Shown here: positions 56,167 through 64,000 of the stretch, piece by piece
Numbering within the stretch: position 1 is the first letter of the stretch
Layout of the letters: each line of letters opens with the position of its first letter
NCBI RefSeq assembly: GCF_030817315.1
Contig: NZ_JAUSZF010000001.1
Coordinates: 3,553,001 to 3,617,000, forward strand
Direction: 5' to 3'
DNA from: Sphingomonas faeni
Lineage (GTDB): Bacteria > Pseudomonadota > Alphaproteobacteria > Sphingomonadales > Sphingomonadaceae
DNA length: 64,000 nucleotides
The notes under the pieces: model-generated
What the model was told of the DNA's origin: nothing
The model's database searches: none
The model's input: the letters and a program-made list of their open reading frames with translations, nothing else
Position numbers and translations under genes: made by a program

Positions 56167-57027
56167 CTATCTGCTCGCGACCGTTTGGAGATACGGCAGC
56201 AGGCGTACACGTGGGAACACGTCGTCGAGCGATTTGGTGTCGGGCAGGATGTAGACCATGCCGCCCTTTTTCTGGAACAGCGGGCGCAGCTTCTTGCTGT
56301 AGAAACTCGTGCCGACATTGATGCAGCCGAAGCTGATCCGGTTGTCGTCCGGTGTCGGGGAGAGCAGTCGCTGGACACGATGCTCGGCCTTGTTGGTGGT
56401 GATCACCGCATGGATCGCGACCGAGTTGGTATAGTCGACCCATAGAACGCGCTGGCGCCCTACCGCACGACCGAACTTGGCGATGTAGCGACCCGCCGGC
56501 GTGGTCCGCTCGGCCGGTCCGATCTCCGCCAGGCTCTTGGCGCCGATGCCCGGGGTCGAATCGTCGCCGATGCCCACGCCGAGCAGCACGGGTGTCTGCC
56601 CCAGAAAGTCGCCCTTCGCATTGAAGAGAAGAAGCGCCGCGGCCTGTTTGTCGATGACGATATAGGGAAGCGCACCATTGTCGTGCGCGGCCGCGACCCA
56701 TGCGATCATACGGCTGGCCGCTTCCGATCGCACGGGTTCGAGAATCTCGGCGGCGTCCGCGGCCGAGATTACGGGCGGACGTACGGTCGCGGCCGCCGGT
56801 GTCTTGCGTTTGCGCGCCGGTGAGCCTTTGCGCGCGGAAGCTTTCGAAGCTGCGCGCGCAGGCACGGTCGACTTGGCACGCGTCTGCGCATTCGTAGGCG
56901 TGGCCAGACTTGGCTGCGGCGCGAGCAATCCTAACGCCAATGCCGCGACCGTGCCCATGCGCAAGTGACGGCGGCACGGCCGGTGAATGATCGCGGTCTT
57001 GTTCAGCAGAGTTGTCCGGCCAGCCAA
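56167..57027 (-). CDS. L,D-transpeptidase-like protein with altered catalytic motif
   Basis: 286 residues from the first possible start (TTG). The Met at 56958, ahead of GTVAALALGLLAPQPSLA, is a good alternative. A basic Ala/Lys linker (RKGSPARKRKTPAAA) leads to a YkuD-like domain: PYIVIDKQAAALLLFNAKGD, TPAGRYIAKFG, NSVAIHAVITT and RISFGCINVGTSFY. The catalytic Cys (about 235) is kept, but the His of the usual SHGC is Phe. Such enzymes crosslink peptidoglycan or attach proteins to it in the periplasm; this one may differ in activity. Confidence 0.75.
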   Translation of the reverse strand: MAGRTTLLNKTAIIHRPCRRHLRMGTVAALALGLLAPQPSLATPTNAQTRAKSTVPARAASKASARKGSPARKRKTPAAATVRPPVISAADAAEILEPVRSEAASRMIAWVAAAHDNGALPYIVIDKQAAALLLFNAKGDFLGQTPVLLGVGIGDDSTPGIGAKSLAEIGPAERTTPAGRYIAKFGRAVGRQRVLWVDYTNSVAIHAVITTNKAEHRVQRLLSPTPDDNRISFGCINVGTSFYSKKLRPLFQKKGGMVYILPDTKSLDDVFPRVRLLPYLQTVASR

Positions 57028-57062
57028 TCGAAATGCGTAAACGCTATGTATTGCCGCGGGGC

Positions 57063-57362
57063 TTAGCCGCGGGGCTTACGCTGGCGCTGCTGCATCTGCT
57101 GTTCCATGCCGTCGACGCGACCGTTGATCTGGTCGATGCGCTGGCCGTTCTGCTGGGCCTGACCAGCGGCAGCTTGAGCCTGGGCGAGAGCCTGGCCGGA
57201 GGTGCCTTCGACGGTGCGCAACCGGCCGTCCATGCCGTCGATGCGGGTATTCACGGTTGCGATCTGCTCGCGGACGAAACCCTTCGTCGCGCAGCCGCCG
57301 AGGCCGGTCGCGCCGACGATGATCAGGGCTGCCGTACAATATTTAGGAAGATTGGGACGCAT
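57063..57362 (-). CDS. Small lipoprotein with coiled coil
   Basis: 99 residues. The lipobox is GATGLGGCATKG, Cys at about 24. After it comes a coiled-coil stretch with heptad-like Val/Ile/Leu spacing (REQIATVNTRIDGMDGRLRT and GQRIDQINGRVDGMEQQMQQ) and a basic end (RQRKPRG). It resembles Lpp-type wall-binding lipoproteins, and the L,D-transpeptidase-like gene is next downstream, a suggestive pairing: such enzymes attach lipoproteins through a C-terminal Lys or Arg. Confidence 0.72.
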   Translation of the reverse strand: MRPNLPKYCTAALIIVGATGLGGCATKGFVREQIATVNTRIDGMDGRLRTVEGTSGQALAQAQAAAGQAQQNGQRIDQINGRVDGMEQQMQQRQRKPRG

Positions 57363-57384
57363 TTACTCACCTTTCCAAACGTGG

Positions 57385-57546
57385 ATGCCACCACTCATCC
57401 CAGGTTCGACGACGCGACAATCGATTATAGCCAAGGCGTGCGCGTTCTGCGGTGGAGTTCGTTGCCCGCTGTTCGGCGAAATGCGGGGGAAGGATCGACG
57501 AACTCTCTGTATCGATTGCCAGGACTTGGCCTTTTGCGGGCTGTGA
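57385..57546 (+). CDS. Possible small zinc-binding protein
   Basis: 53 residues starting MPPLIPGSTTRQSIIAKACA. CAFCGGVRC, then LCIDC, forms a CxxC...CxxC arrangement that could bind zinc. It is opposite in direction to the lipoprotein and starts 20 bases from it. The frame is short and could be chance, but Cys pairing of this kind is unlikely in random high-GC sequence. Confidence 0.35.
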   Translation: MPPLIPGSTTRQSIIAKACAFCGGVRCPLFGEMRGKDRRTLCIDCQDLAFCGL

Positions 57547-57792
57547 TCTCCGGTGGACAGACACGCGGGGGCCTGCCCGGTGATGCGGTTCTTCCCAAGT
57601 ACGGCAGTCTGGGGCGTGATGATCCAGCACGGTGCTACTGTCCTAAGCATCTGAAAGAGCTCGCAGTTTGCGCTACCGAGGGCGTCGATACGATGGCTGT
57701 ATCGACCGAGAACGTTCCGCGATCATAGCCGAAAGACCAAAACCACGGCTTCATCGGAACGTTGTAACCAAAATTGGCCTAACCGAACAGGG
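57547..57792. other. Gap before the receptor promoter
   Basis: About 250 bases; no gene or RNA is evident. Confidence 0.35.
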
Positions 57793-57829
57793 TTGACTCG
57801 CTGACCAATAGCGGCGAGATAGCGCTATC
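57793..57829 (+). promoter_or_regulatory. Promoter-like sequence with LacI-type operator ahead of the receptor gene
   Basis: GATAGCGCTATC (57818-57829) is a perfect 12-base palindrome. Its core TAGCGCTA equals the centre of the xylose-responsive operator known from Caulobacter. TTGACT (57793-57798) with GAGATA 17 bases on would place the palindrome over the -10 region, as expected for repression. Confidence 0.5.
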
Positions 57830-58035
57830 AATTGACCTGCATCAGACAGGCGTGACGGGGAACGGGGATGGCTTTTAACGCTATTGATGTCGCATGCCCA
57901 TCGGCCGGTCGGTCGAGATTGTGGACTGCTTCGCGCAGTACCTAGCGCCTGACACCTGACTTTCTTCAAGCATTCATAACAACGAGACGCTTCCTGCCGC
58001 CAGTCGGACAGCGAGGTTCCAAGAGGATCCTGAAC

Positions 58036-61000
58036 ATGACGCCTTTCAAAATGGCCCCTCGTCTTACGCGCGCTGCGCTTCTGTGCGCGACGACGATGGT
58101 AGCGCTGTCCGCGACCATGGCCGCAGCGCAAACCATTCCGCCGACGCAGGACCCGGCACCAGCCGCGCCGCAGAGTGCTGCGCCCGCCACGGCTGCCCCC
58201 GCCACCGCTGATCCCGCCGCTCCTCCCGCTCCTCCCGCTTCGCCGGCCGCAGCCCTGCCGGATTCGGACCAGACCCCAGGCACGATCGACGCAGCCGATA
58301 CCGGCGACATCGTCGTCACCGGCTATCGTTCGAGCCTCGCCAAGTCGACGAACGCCAAGCGCGCGTCGACCGGCTTTACCGATTCCATCTTCGCGGAAGA
58401 CATCGGCAAGTTCCCCGATACGAACATCGCCGAATCCTTCAACCGCATCCCCGGCATCACGATCACGCGCGACGTGACCGGCGAAGGCACGAACGTCGCG
58501 ATCCGCGGTCTGGGGTCGAACTTCACGAACGTCACGCTCAACGGCGCGACGATCGCAGTGGCGTCGTCGGGCGCGACCGACGCGCAGGGCACCGATCGTT
58601 CGGTCGATCTCAGCTTCTTCCCGACCGACCTGTTCACCAAGCTGACGGTCAATAAGAGCTATACCGCCGACCTTCTCGAAGGTGGTGCGGCCGGTAACAT
58701 CGATCTCCGCTCGGCACGGCCGTTCGATCGCTCGACCTCGTTCCTGGCGTATAACGTCCAGGGCACGAAGCAGTCGCCGGAAGACCGGATCGGTGCCCGC
58801 GGCTCGCTGATCGGCAGCTGGCGTGGCGACAAGGTCGGTATCCTGGCGGGTGTGTCCGCCCAGCGCCTGTTCACCGACACGCGTGGGTTCGAGACGATTG
58901 GCTATACCAATCCAGCCCTGACGGCGGCGCAGTGCGGCGCTGCCTCGGGCTGCAACACGACGGGTGGCGGCAACTGGACGATCCCGGCCGTGGTGCCGGT
59001 CGGCGCCGGTGCGGGCCTGGTGGCGGGTACGCCGATCACCAGCGCGTTCCTGCTCGCCAACAATCCCGGTGCGACGATCCAGCAGATCGACAATGCGTTG
59101 CTGCCGCGGCTCGGGCGCTTCACGAGCATTCGCGGTCCGCGCGATCGTATCAACGCGATCGTCAGCGCCGAGTGGCAGCCGACCGACACGCTGCATTTCT
59201 ACGTGGATGGCCTGTACGGCTATAAGAAGAACGAACTGACGCGCGAGAACATGGCGTGGATCGTCCGTAACGGCGCGGTCATCCCGACCAACCTGACGTT
59301 CGACAAGGCGGATTGCACGATCGGCTGCGTCGTCACCGGCGGTACGTTTGCCAACGCGCAGTTCTTCAACGAATTCCGCCCCTATACCGAGACGACGAAG
59401 CTGTTCAGCGTCAACCCCGGCGGCGAGTGGGAGATTTCCGACACGCTCAAGCTGAACCTGCAGGGTAACTACGCGCGCTCGACCTTCCACCGCGAGAACC
59501 CGTCGGTCGGCATGACGACCCCGCTGGGCGTCGGCAACACGGTCACCTATTCCAACGACGGTAGTGGCATCCCGACGATCCAGAGCGCGCTGGACCTGAA
59601 CGACCCGGCGAACTTCGGCTGGAACGCGGGCAGCCGCGTCAACATCTCGGACGAACGGCGCCTCAACAAGAGCAAGGGCGCACGCGGCGACCTGACCTGG
59701 GGCAATACCGCGCTCAACCTGAAGATCGGCGGCGCGTTCGACGACGTGTCGCGTCGGATCAGCAGCACCGACAACAGCCAGGCGTACCAGAATGCGGTCT
59801 GCGGCAATAATCCCAGCGTGTTCGTCCCCTCGCCGAATTCGCAGCCGCCCTGCGAAGGCCTGAACGCTCCAGGCGTGATACCGGCAGGCTACCCGACCTA
59901 TCCGGGTTATGGCACCGGATCGACCGCCGGCATGGCCGGACCAGCGTCCTATGGTGGTTCGCTCGTTCCCAATGCGGCGGCGCCGAGCTATCTGACGCCG
60001 GGGCCGGCTGGCTTCGTGACCGTCGACTGGCCGAAGTTCGCGGCCGCAACCAATTATGATTTCTATCATGACACCTCGCCGGAGAGCGGTGCTTCGACCA
60101 CGGGTGCAAGCGGCGGCGGGATCCGCGAAGTGGTGAAGTCCGCGTTCGCCACGGTCAACGGCGAGCAGAACCTCGGCGGCAACATGCTGCGGTTCAACGT
60201 CGGCATGCGCTACGTCAACACGATCCAGACGATCACGGGTCGCGTCTCGTTGCCCGATCCCCGCAATACGACGGCGACCGGCATCGCGCTGCCGGATGGC
60301 AGCCGCTATCCGAACCTCGTCAGCATCGTGTCGACGCGCAACGTCTATTCGAAGTGGCTGCCGGCGGCGACGTTCGCATACGACGTCAGCGAGCACGCAG
60401 TGGTCCGCGTCGCCGGGTCGCGTACGATGACCCGTCCCGATCCGTCGGCGCAGTTGCCGGGCGTGAACTTCGGTGCGCCATCGGCGGATCAGGCGTCGAT
60501 CGGCAACCCGGCGCTCGAGCCGTACATGTCGACGAACATCGATCTGGGCTTCGAATATTATACCGGCCGCGAAGGCGTGGTGAGCTTCAATGCGTTCCGC
60601 AAGTCGATCAAGGGCTTTACGAACACCGCGATCAACACCGTGGCGTTCGGGGAGCTGGCGCAATACGGCATCACCTACGACACGCTGAACCCGACGCAGC
60701 AGATCGCGCTCAACTCGCGTGGCGGACCTAGCGCTGCGCAGGTTCAAGTCACGTCGCAGGTCAACGTGCCCGACAAGCTGACCATCAACGGGCTCGAATT
60801 CCAGTGGGTCCAGCCGCTCGACTTCCTGACCAAGAATATCGGCATCACCGGGTTCGGCTTCAACGCCAATGCGACGGTCGTCGATCAGACCAGCAAGGGT
60901 GCGGCAACCGCGTTCGGCGTGGCACCGTTCACCTACAACATCACCGGCTATTACGAAAAGCACGGCGTGATGCTGCGGGTGTCGACCACCTCGCGCGAAG

Positions 61001-61257
61001 GGTCGCAGAACAGCGGCGCAGCGCAGAACGGCATTCCGGCGGCGGCATTGTTCGGCACGGATTATACGACGTACGATTTCTCGTCCTCGTTCGACCTGGA
61101 CAAGATCTTCGGTCTGGCCGGCGCACCGCAGCTGACGATCAACGTCGCGAACTTCACCGACGCGACGCTGCGCTCGTACTTCCAGTTCGAGAACGCGACC
61201 TTTACCCAGTACAAGCCGGGTCGCCAGTTCCTCGTGGGTCTGCGCGGTACCTTCTAG
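58036..61257 (+). CDS. TonB-dependent receptor, Caulobacter/Xanthomonas type
   Basis: 1073 residues. A signal peptide (ATTMVALSATMAAAQ) is followed by a Pro/Ala-rich stretch (residues about 33-85). The TonB box is DIVVTGYR, the plug runs from FPDTNIAESFNRIPGITITR through EGTNVAIRGLGSNFTNVTLN, and a 22-strand barrel ends in YKPGRQFLVGLRGTF with the terminal Phe used for outer-membrane insertion. Receptors of this type import oligosaccharides. The GH115 gene 340 bases downstream on the same strand suggests glucuronic-acid-decorated xylan fragments as ligand. Confidence 0.93.
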   Translation: MTPFKMAPRLTRAALLCATTMVALSATMAAAQTIPPTQDPAPAAPQSAAPATAAPATADPAAPPAPPASPAAALPDSDQTPGTIDAADTGDIVVTGYRSSLAKSTNAKRASTGFTDSIFAEDIGKFPDTNIAESFNRIPGITITRDVTGEGTNVAIRGLGSNFTNVTLNGATIAVASSGATDAQGTDRSVDLSFFPTDLFTKLTVNKSYTADLLEGGAAGNIDLRSARPFDRSTSFLAYNVQGTKQSPEDRIGARGSLIGSWRGDKVGILAGVSAQRLFTDTRGFETIGYTNPALTAAQCGAASGCNTTGGGNWTIPAVVPVGAGAGLVAGTPITSAFLLANNPGATIQQIDNALLPRLGRFTSIRGPRDRINAIVSAEWQPTDTLHFYVDGLYGYKKNELTRENMAWIVRNGAVIPTNLTFDKADCTIGCVVTGGTFANAQFFNEFRPYTETTKLFSVNPGGEWEISDTLKLNLQGNYARSTFHRENPSVGMTTPLGVGNTVTYSNDGSGIPTIQSALDLNDPANFGWNAGSRVNISDERRLNKSKGARGDLTWGNTALNLKIGGAFDDVSRRISSTDNSQAYQNAVCGNNPSVFVPSPNSQPPCEGLNAPGVIPAGYPTYPGYGTGSTAGMAGPASYGGSLVPNAAAPSYLTPGPAGFVTVDWPKFAAATNYDFYHDTSPESGASTTGASGGGIREVVKSAFATVNGEQNLGGNMLRFNVGMRYVNTIQTITGRVSLPDPRNTTATGIALPDGSRYPNLVSIVSTRNVYSKWLPAATFAYDVSEHAVVRVAGSRTMTRPDPSAQLPGVNFGAPSADQASIGNPALEPYMSTNIDLGFEYYTGREGVVSFNAFRKSIKGFTNTAINTVAFGELAQYGITYDTLNPTQQIALNSRGGPSAAQVQVTSQVNVPDKLTINGLEFQWVQPLDFLTKNIGITGFGFNANATVVDQTSKGAATAFGVAPFTYNITGYYEKHGVMLRVSTTSREGSQNSGAAQNGIPAAALFGTDYTTYDFSSSFDLDKIFGLAGAPQLTINVANFTDATLRSYFQFENATFTQYKPGRQFLVGLRGTF

Positions 61258-61600
61258 TATGGCGCGGCAGTGCGGTCGTGATGCGATCGCACTGCCGGCA
61301 TCGGGCGAAGACGTGGGCGTGACCGGTTGGGGCACGCCCACGCAGGCCGAACCGCAATCACGGTAAGGCACCCAGCCGATCCCGCCACCGTGCGGACGAT
61401 AGCTGTCGCGGTCGACGTCAATCGACTTGGCGGTACCCGGTGACGATCGGGCAAGTCGATACAACGATACTATTCGACTTCGAACGAGAGCCGATGGCGT
61501 CGCATATGATGCGGTCGACCCCCGGCGCAGAGTCGGCGAACATAGCCGGGCAGCTTTACCCTAGGGTGGCTCGCAAGCTGCAAGCACAGGAGAGACGACG
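61258..61600. other. Gap between receptor and glycosidase genes
   Basis: 340 bases without a gene. TGACCGGTTGGGGCACGCCC and CGGTACCCGGTGACGATCG show no clear terminator. AGGAGAG at 61587-61593 is the ribosome site of the next gene. Confidence 0.4.
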
Positions 61601-64000
61601 ATGTCACACGCCGTATCACGCCGCACGCTGATGGGCGGTGCCGCCTGTGGCGCTGCGCTTGCGACTCTACCCGCGCCGCTGTTCGGTGCCGACCCGCGCA
61701 CGGCGCCCGACCCGCGGACTGCGTTTCCCCTGATCGCGAAGGCTATTCCTGCCGCCGTCCTGATCGATGCCGACGCCGACAGCGCGGTCCGGCACGTCGC
61801 GACCAATTTCGCCAAGGATCTGGAGCGGGTCAGTGGTGCCTCGGCGCGACTGATCGATGGCGCGAGCGGCGTTGTGCAGGGGCCGGTGGTGATCATCGGC
61901 GTGCTGGGGCACAGCGCCGTGATCGATCGCCTTATCGCGGCGGGCAAGATCGCCGCGGCCGACCTGCGCGGCGAATGGGAGGCGTTTCGCCAGATCGTCG
62001 TCGACGATCCGATGCCGGGCGTGGCGCGTGCGCTGGTGATCGTCGGGTCGGACCGGCGCGGCGCGGTGTTCGGCACCTATGACGTATCCGAGCGCATCGG
62101 CGTTTCGCCCTGGCACTGGTTCGCGGACGTGCCCGTCCGTCGCCAGCGCGACGTGCTGATCCCGGCCGGCTCCAGGCGCGACCAGCCCAAGGTCCGCTAT
62201 CGCGGGTTCTTCATCAACGACGAGGATCCGTGCCTGAGCGGCTGGGCGAAGAAGGCGTTCGGCGGTGTGAACGCGGCGATGTACGTGCACGTCTTCGAAC
62301 TGCTGCTGCGGATGAAGGGCAATTATCTGTGGCCCGCGATGTGGGGCAAGGCGTTCGCCGACGACGATCCCAAGAGCATGGTGCTGGCCGACGCGATGGG
62401 CGTCGTGATGGGCAATTCTCACCACGAGCCGATGCTGCGCGCACAGGCCGAATGGCACCGGCATGCGGACCAGGGCGTGACCGGGGGCGCATGGGATTAC
62501 GACAAGAACGGCGCCAATTTGCGGAAATTCTGGCGCGGCGGGATCGAGCGCATGATGGCCAAGGGCGGCGGCCGGCATTACGATTCGGTGGTGACCGTCG
62601 GTATGCGCGGTGACGGCGACGAGGCGATGGCCGAGGGAACCGCGACCGGGCTGCTGGAACGCGTCGTCGCGGAACAGCGCAAGATCATCGCCGACGTCAC
62701 CGGCAAACCCGCGAGCGAGACGCCGCAGGTCTGGGCGCTCTACAAGGAAGTGCAGGATTATTACGATCACGGCATGAAGGTGCCGGACGACGTCACGTTG
62801 CTGTTCTCGGACGATAATTGGGGCCAGATCAGGCGCTTGCCCGATCCCGCCGCACCGCCGCGCAAAGGTGGGTACGGCATCTATTACCACTTCGATTACG
62901 TCGGCGCGCCGCGCAACTACAAATGGCTCAATACCAACCAGATCGAGAAGACCTGGCAGCAGATGGACCTGGCGTACAGGCGGGGTGCGGCGCAGATCTG
63001 GATCGTCAACGTCGGCGATATCAAGCCGATGGAGTATCCGCTCGGCTTCTTCCTGGCGCAGGCCTGGAACCCTGACGCGATGACTCCGGCGGCGGTTGCC
63101 GACTATCCGCGCGCATGGGCGACGGCGACGTTCGGGCCCGAACAGGCGCGCGCGATCGGCGAGATCGTCACGCAGTACAGTCAGTATGTCGCACGCCGAA
63201 AGCCGGAGCTGATCGACCAGGACAGTTTCCCGCTGGGCGGTGTCACGCCCAAGGGCCTCGATGGCGGCGAGTTCGGTACGATGGTTGCGCAGTGGGACGC
63301 GCTGGAGGCACGGATGCTCACGGTTCGCGCCACGCTGCGGCCGGATCAGCGGGACGCCTATTATCAGCTGATCGAGTTTCCCGTGGCGGCGGTCGCGAAC
63401 CTGTACCGCATGTATTACGGCACGGCGTGGAACCGGCGGCTGGCGTCCAAGAACGACGCGCGCGCCAATTACTTCGCCGACCAAGTCGAAACTGCGTTCC
63501 GTCGCGATGGCGAACTGACGCAGCGGTACCATAGTATCAACGGCGGCAAGTGGGACGGCATGATGGGGCAGGTCCATATGAGCTATGTCATCTGGAACGA
63601 TCCCACCAAACAGACCATGCCGAGCATCGTCCGTATCGGCGCAGATACGCCCGAAGCAAAGCGCCGGCAGCAGCCGGTCTTCGTTCCGACGCCCGCGACG
63701 CAGGCGGGTATCGTTGCCCTCGAAGCACCGGCGTTCAGTCGTGCGCGCGACGGCAAGGGGTTGCGCTGGACGACGATCCCGCATCTCGGCCGTACCGCGG
63801 GCGCGATGATCGCGATGCCGCAGGGGCGACCGGCAACGCGGGCAGAGGACGGCGTCTGCCTGGAATACGACGTCACCGTGGCGAAGGCGGGGCCGGCGAC
63901 GGCGACGCTGTACCTCGTCCCGACGCTCGACACGTTCGGCCATGAAGGGTCGCGGATCGGCGTGTCGATCGACGGCGGTGCCGTCCAGGTCGTGCGTGCC
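61601..64000 (+). CDS. GH115 family alpha-glucuronidase (partial, runs off window)
   Basis: The frame is open from ATG 61601 to the end of the window (800 residues so far), while GH115 proteins are usually 800-1000 long. A Tat-like signal (SRRTLMGGAACGAALATLPA) points to export. Family segments are KVRYRGFFINDEDPCLSGWA, RMKGNYLWPAMWGKAFADDD, GNSHHEPMLRAQAEWHRH, VTVGMRGDGDEAMAEG and TLLFSDDNWGQIRRLP. A C-terminal beta domain starts near residue 730. It should remove 4-O-methyl-glucuronic acid from xylan, probably in the periplasm. AGGAGAG lies 7 bases before the ATG. Together with the receptor it looks like part of a xylan-use locus continuing beyond the window. Confidence 0.92.
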   Translation, partial: MSHAVSRRTLMGGAACGAALATLPAPLFGADPRTAPDPRTAFPLIAKAIPAAVLIDADADSAVRHVATNFAKDLERVSGASARLIDGASGVVQGPVVIIGVLGHSAVIDRLIAAGKIAAADLRGEWEAFRQIVVDDPMPGVARALVIVGSDRRGAVFGTYDVSERIGVSPWHWFADVPVRRQRDVLIPAGSRRDQPKVRYRGFFINDEDPCLSGWAKKAFGGVNAAMYVHVFELLLRMKGNYLWPAMWGKAFADDDPKSMVLADAMGVVMGNSHHEPMLRAQAEWHRHADQGVTGGAWDYDKNGANLRKFWRGGIERMMAKGGGRHYDSVVTVGMRGDGDEAMAEGTATGLLERVVAEQRKIIADVTGKPASETPQVWALYKEVQDYYDHGMKVPDDVTLLFSDDNWGQIRRLPDPAAPPRKGGYGIYYHFDYVGAPRNYKWLNTNQIEKTWQQMDLAYRRGAAQIWIVNVGDIKPMEYPLGFFLAQAWNPDAMTPAAVADYPRAWATATFGPEQARAIGEIVTQYSQYVARRKPELIDQDSFPLGGVTPKGLDGGEFGTMVAQWDALEARMLTVRATLRPDQRDAYYQLIEFPVAAVANLYRMYYGTAWNRRLASKNDARANYFADQVETAFRRDGELTQRYHSINGGKWDGMMGQVHMSYVIWNDPTKQTMPSIVRIGADTPEAKRRQQPVFVPTPATQAGIVALEAPAFSRARDGKGLRWTTIPHLGRTAGAMIAMPQGRPATRAEDGVCLEYDVTVAKAGPATATLYLVPTLDTFGHEGSRIGVSIDGGAVQVVRA

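Overview
The window looks like chromosome of a high-GC alphaproteobacterium of the order Sphingomonadales, most likely Sphingomonas or a close relative. The evidence is the combination of an RcGTA-type gene transfer agent cluster with DUF6127, DUF3168, DUF2460, DUF2163 and DUF2793 proteins, a Caulobacter-type TonB-dependent receptor beside a GH115 glycosidase, a DUF1134 (EipA-type) protein, twin-transmembrane and EF-hand proteins typical of the group, and many REP-like GC-rich hairpins between genes. No search was run; all family names come from reading motifs.

Layout. (1) 1-5.7 kb: the tail of a decaying P4-like integrated element abutting the 3' end of tRNA-Thr(GGT). It holds a frameshifted tyrosine integrase, an AlpA regulator, a primase-helicase split by one in-frame stop, a field of GGTCGGGG repeats, and three small orphan genes. 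(2) 5.8-20.4 kb: housekeeping and metabolism: an M24 aminopeptidase, oligopeptidase B, a thioesterase, PEP carboxylase, an HNH protein, GluQ-RS, a cobalamin adenosyltransferase, the ergothioneine pair egtB (frameshifted) and egtD, and an isolated glycosyltransferase. (3) 20.8-35.7 kb: one co-oriented gene transfer agent cluster, from terminase through capsid to tail tip. Its genes overlap or are separated by copies of one repeat family. (4) 35.8-41.5 kb: OmpA protein, two related inverted-repeat elements, a shikimate dehydrogenase-like protein, YgfZ, dihydroorotase and a DUF1134 protein. (5) 41.8-43.8 kb: tRNA-Ser(GCT), followed by an AT-richer two-gene module (a soluble 310-residue protein plus a four-helix membrane protein, overlapping by 8 bases). 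I do not recognise either protein; this is the best candidate for an undescribed system. (6) 44-57.7 kb: an SLC13 permease (frameshifted), a class A beta-lactamase-like hydrolase, a ClC channel with CBS domains, a tightly overlapping arsR-arsC-arsB-ynfA-arsH operon, a K+ channel, an orphan RodA, an NhaA remnant, a Rap1a-like protein, an L,D-transpeptidase-like protein and a lipoprotein. (7) 57.8-64 kb: a TonB-dependent receptor and a GH115 alpha-glucuronidase (runs off the window), probably for glucuronoxylan use, with a TAGCGCTA palindrome upstream.

Five otherwise normal genes (integrase, egtB, GTA small terminase, DUF2793, SLC13 permease) are each broken by what reads as one extra base. That pattern could be real decay, but it is also what insertion-type sequencing error would give, so loss of function should not be assumed.
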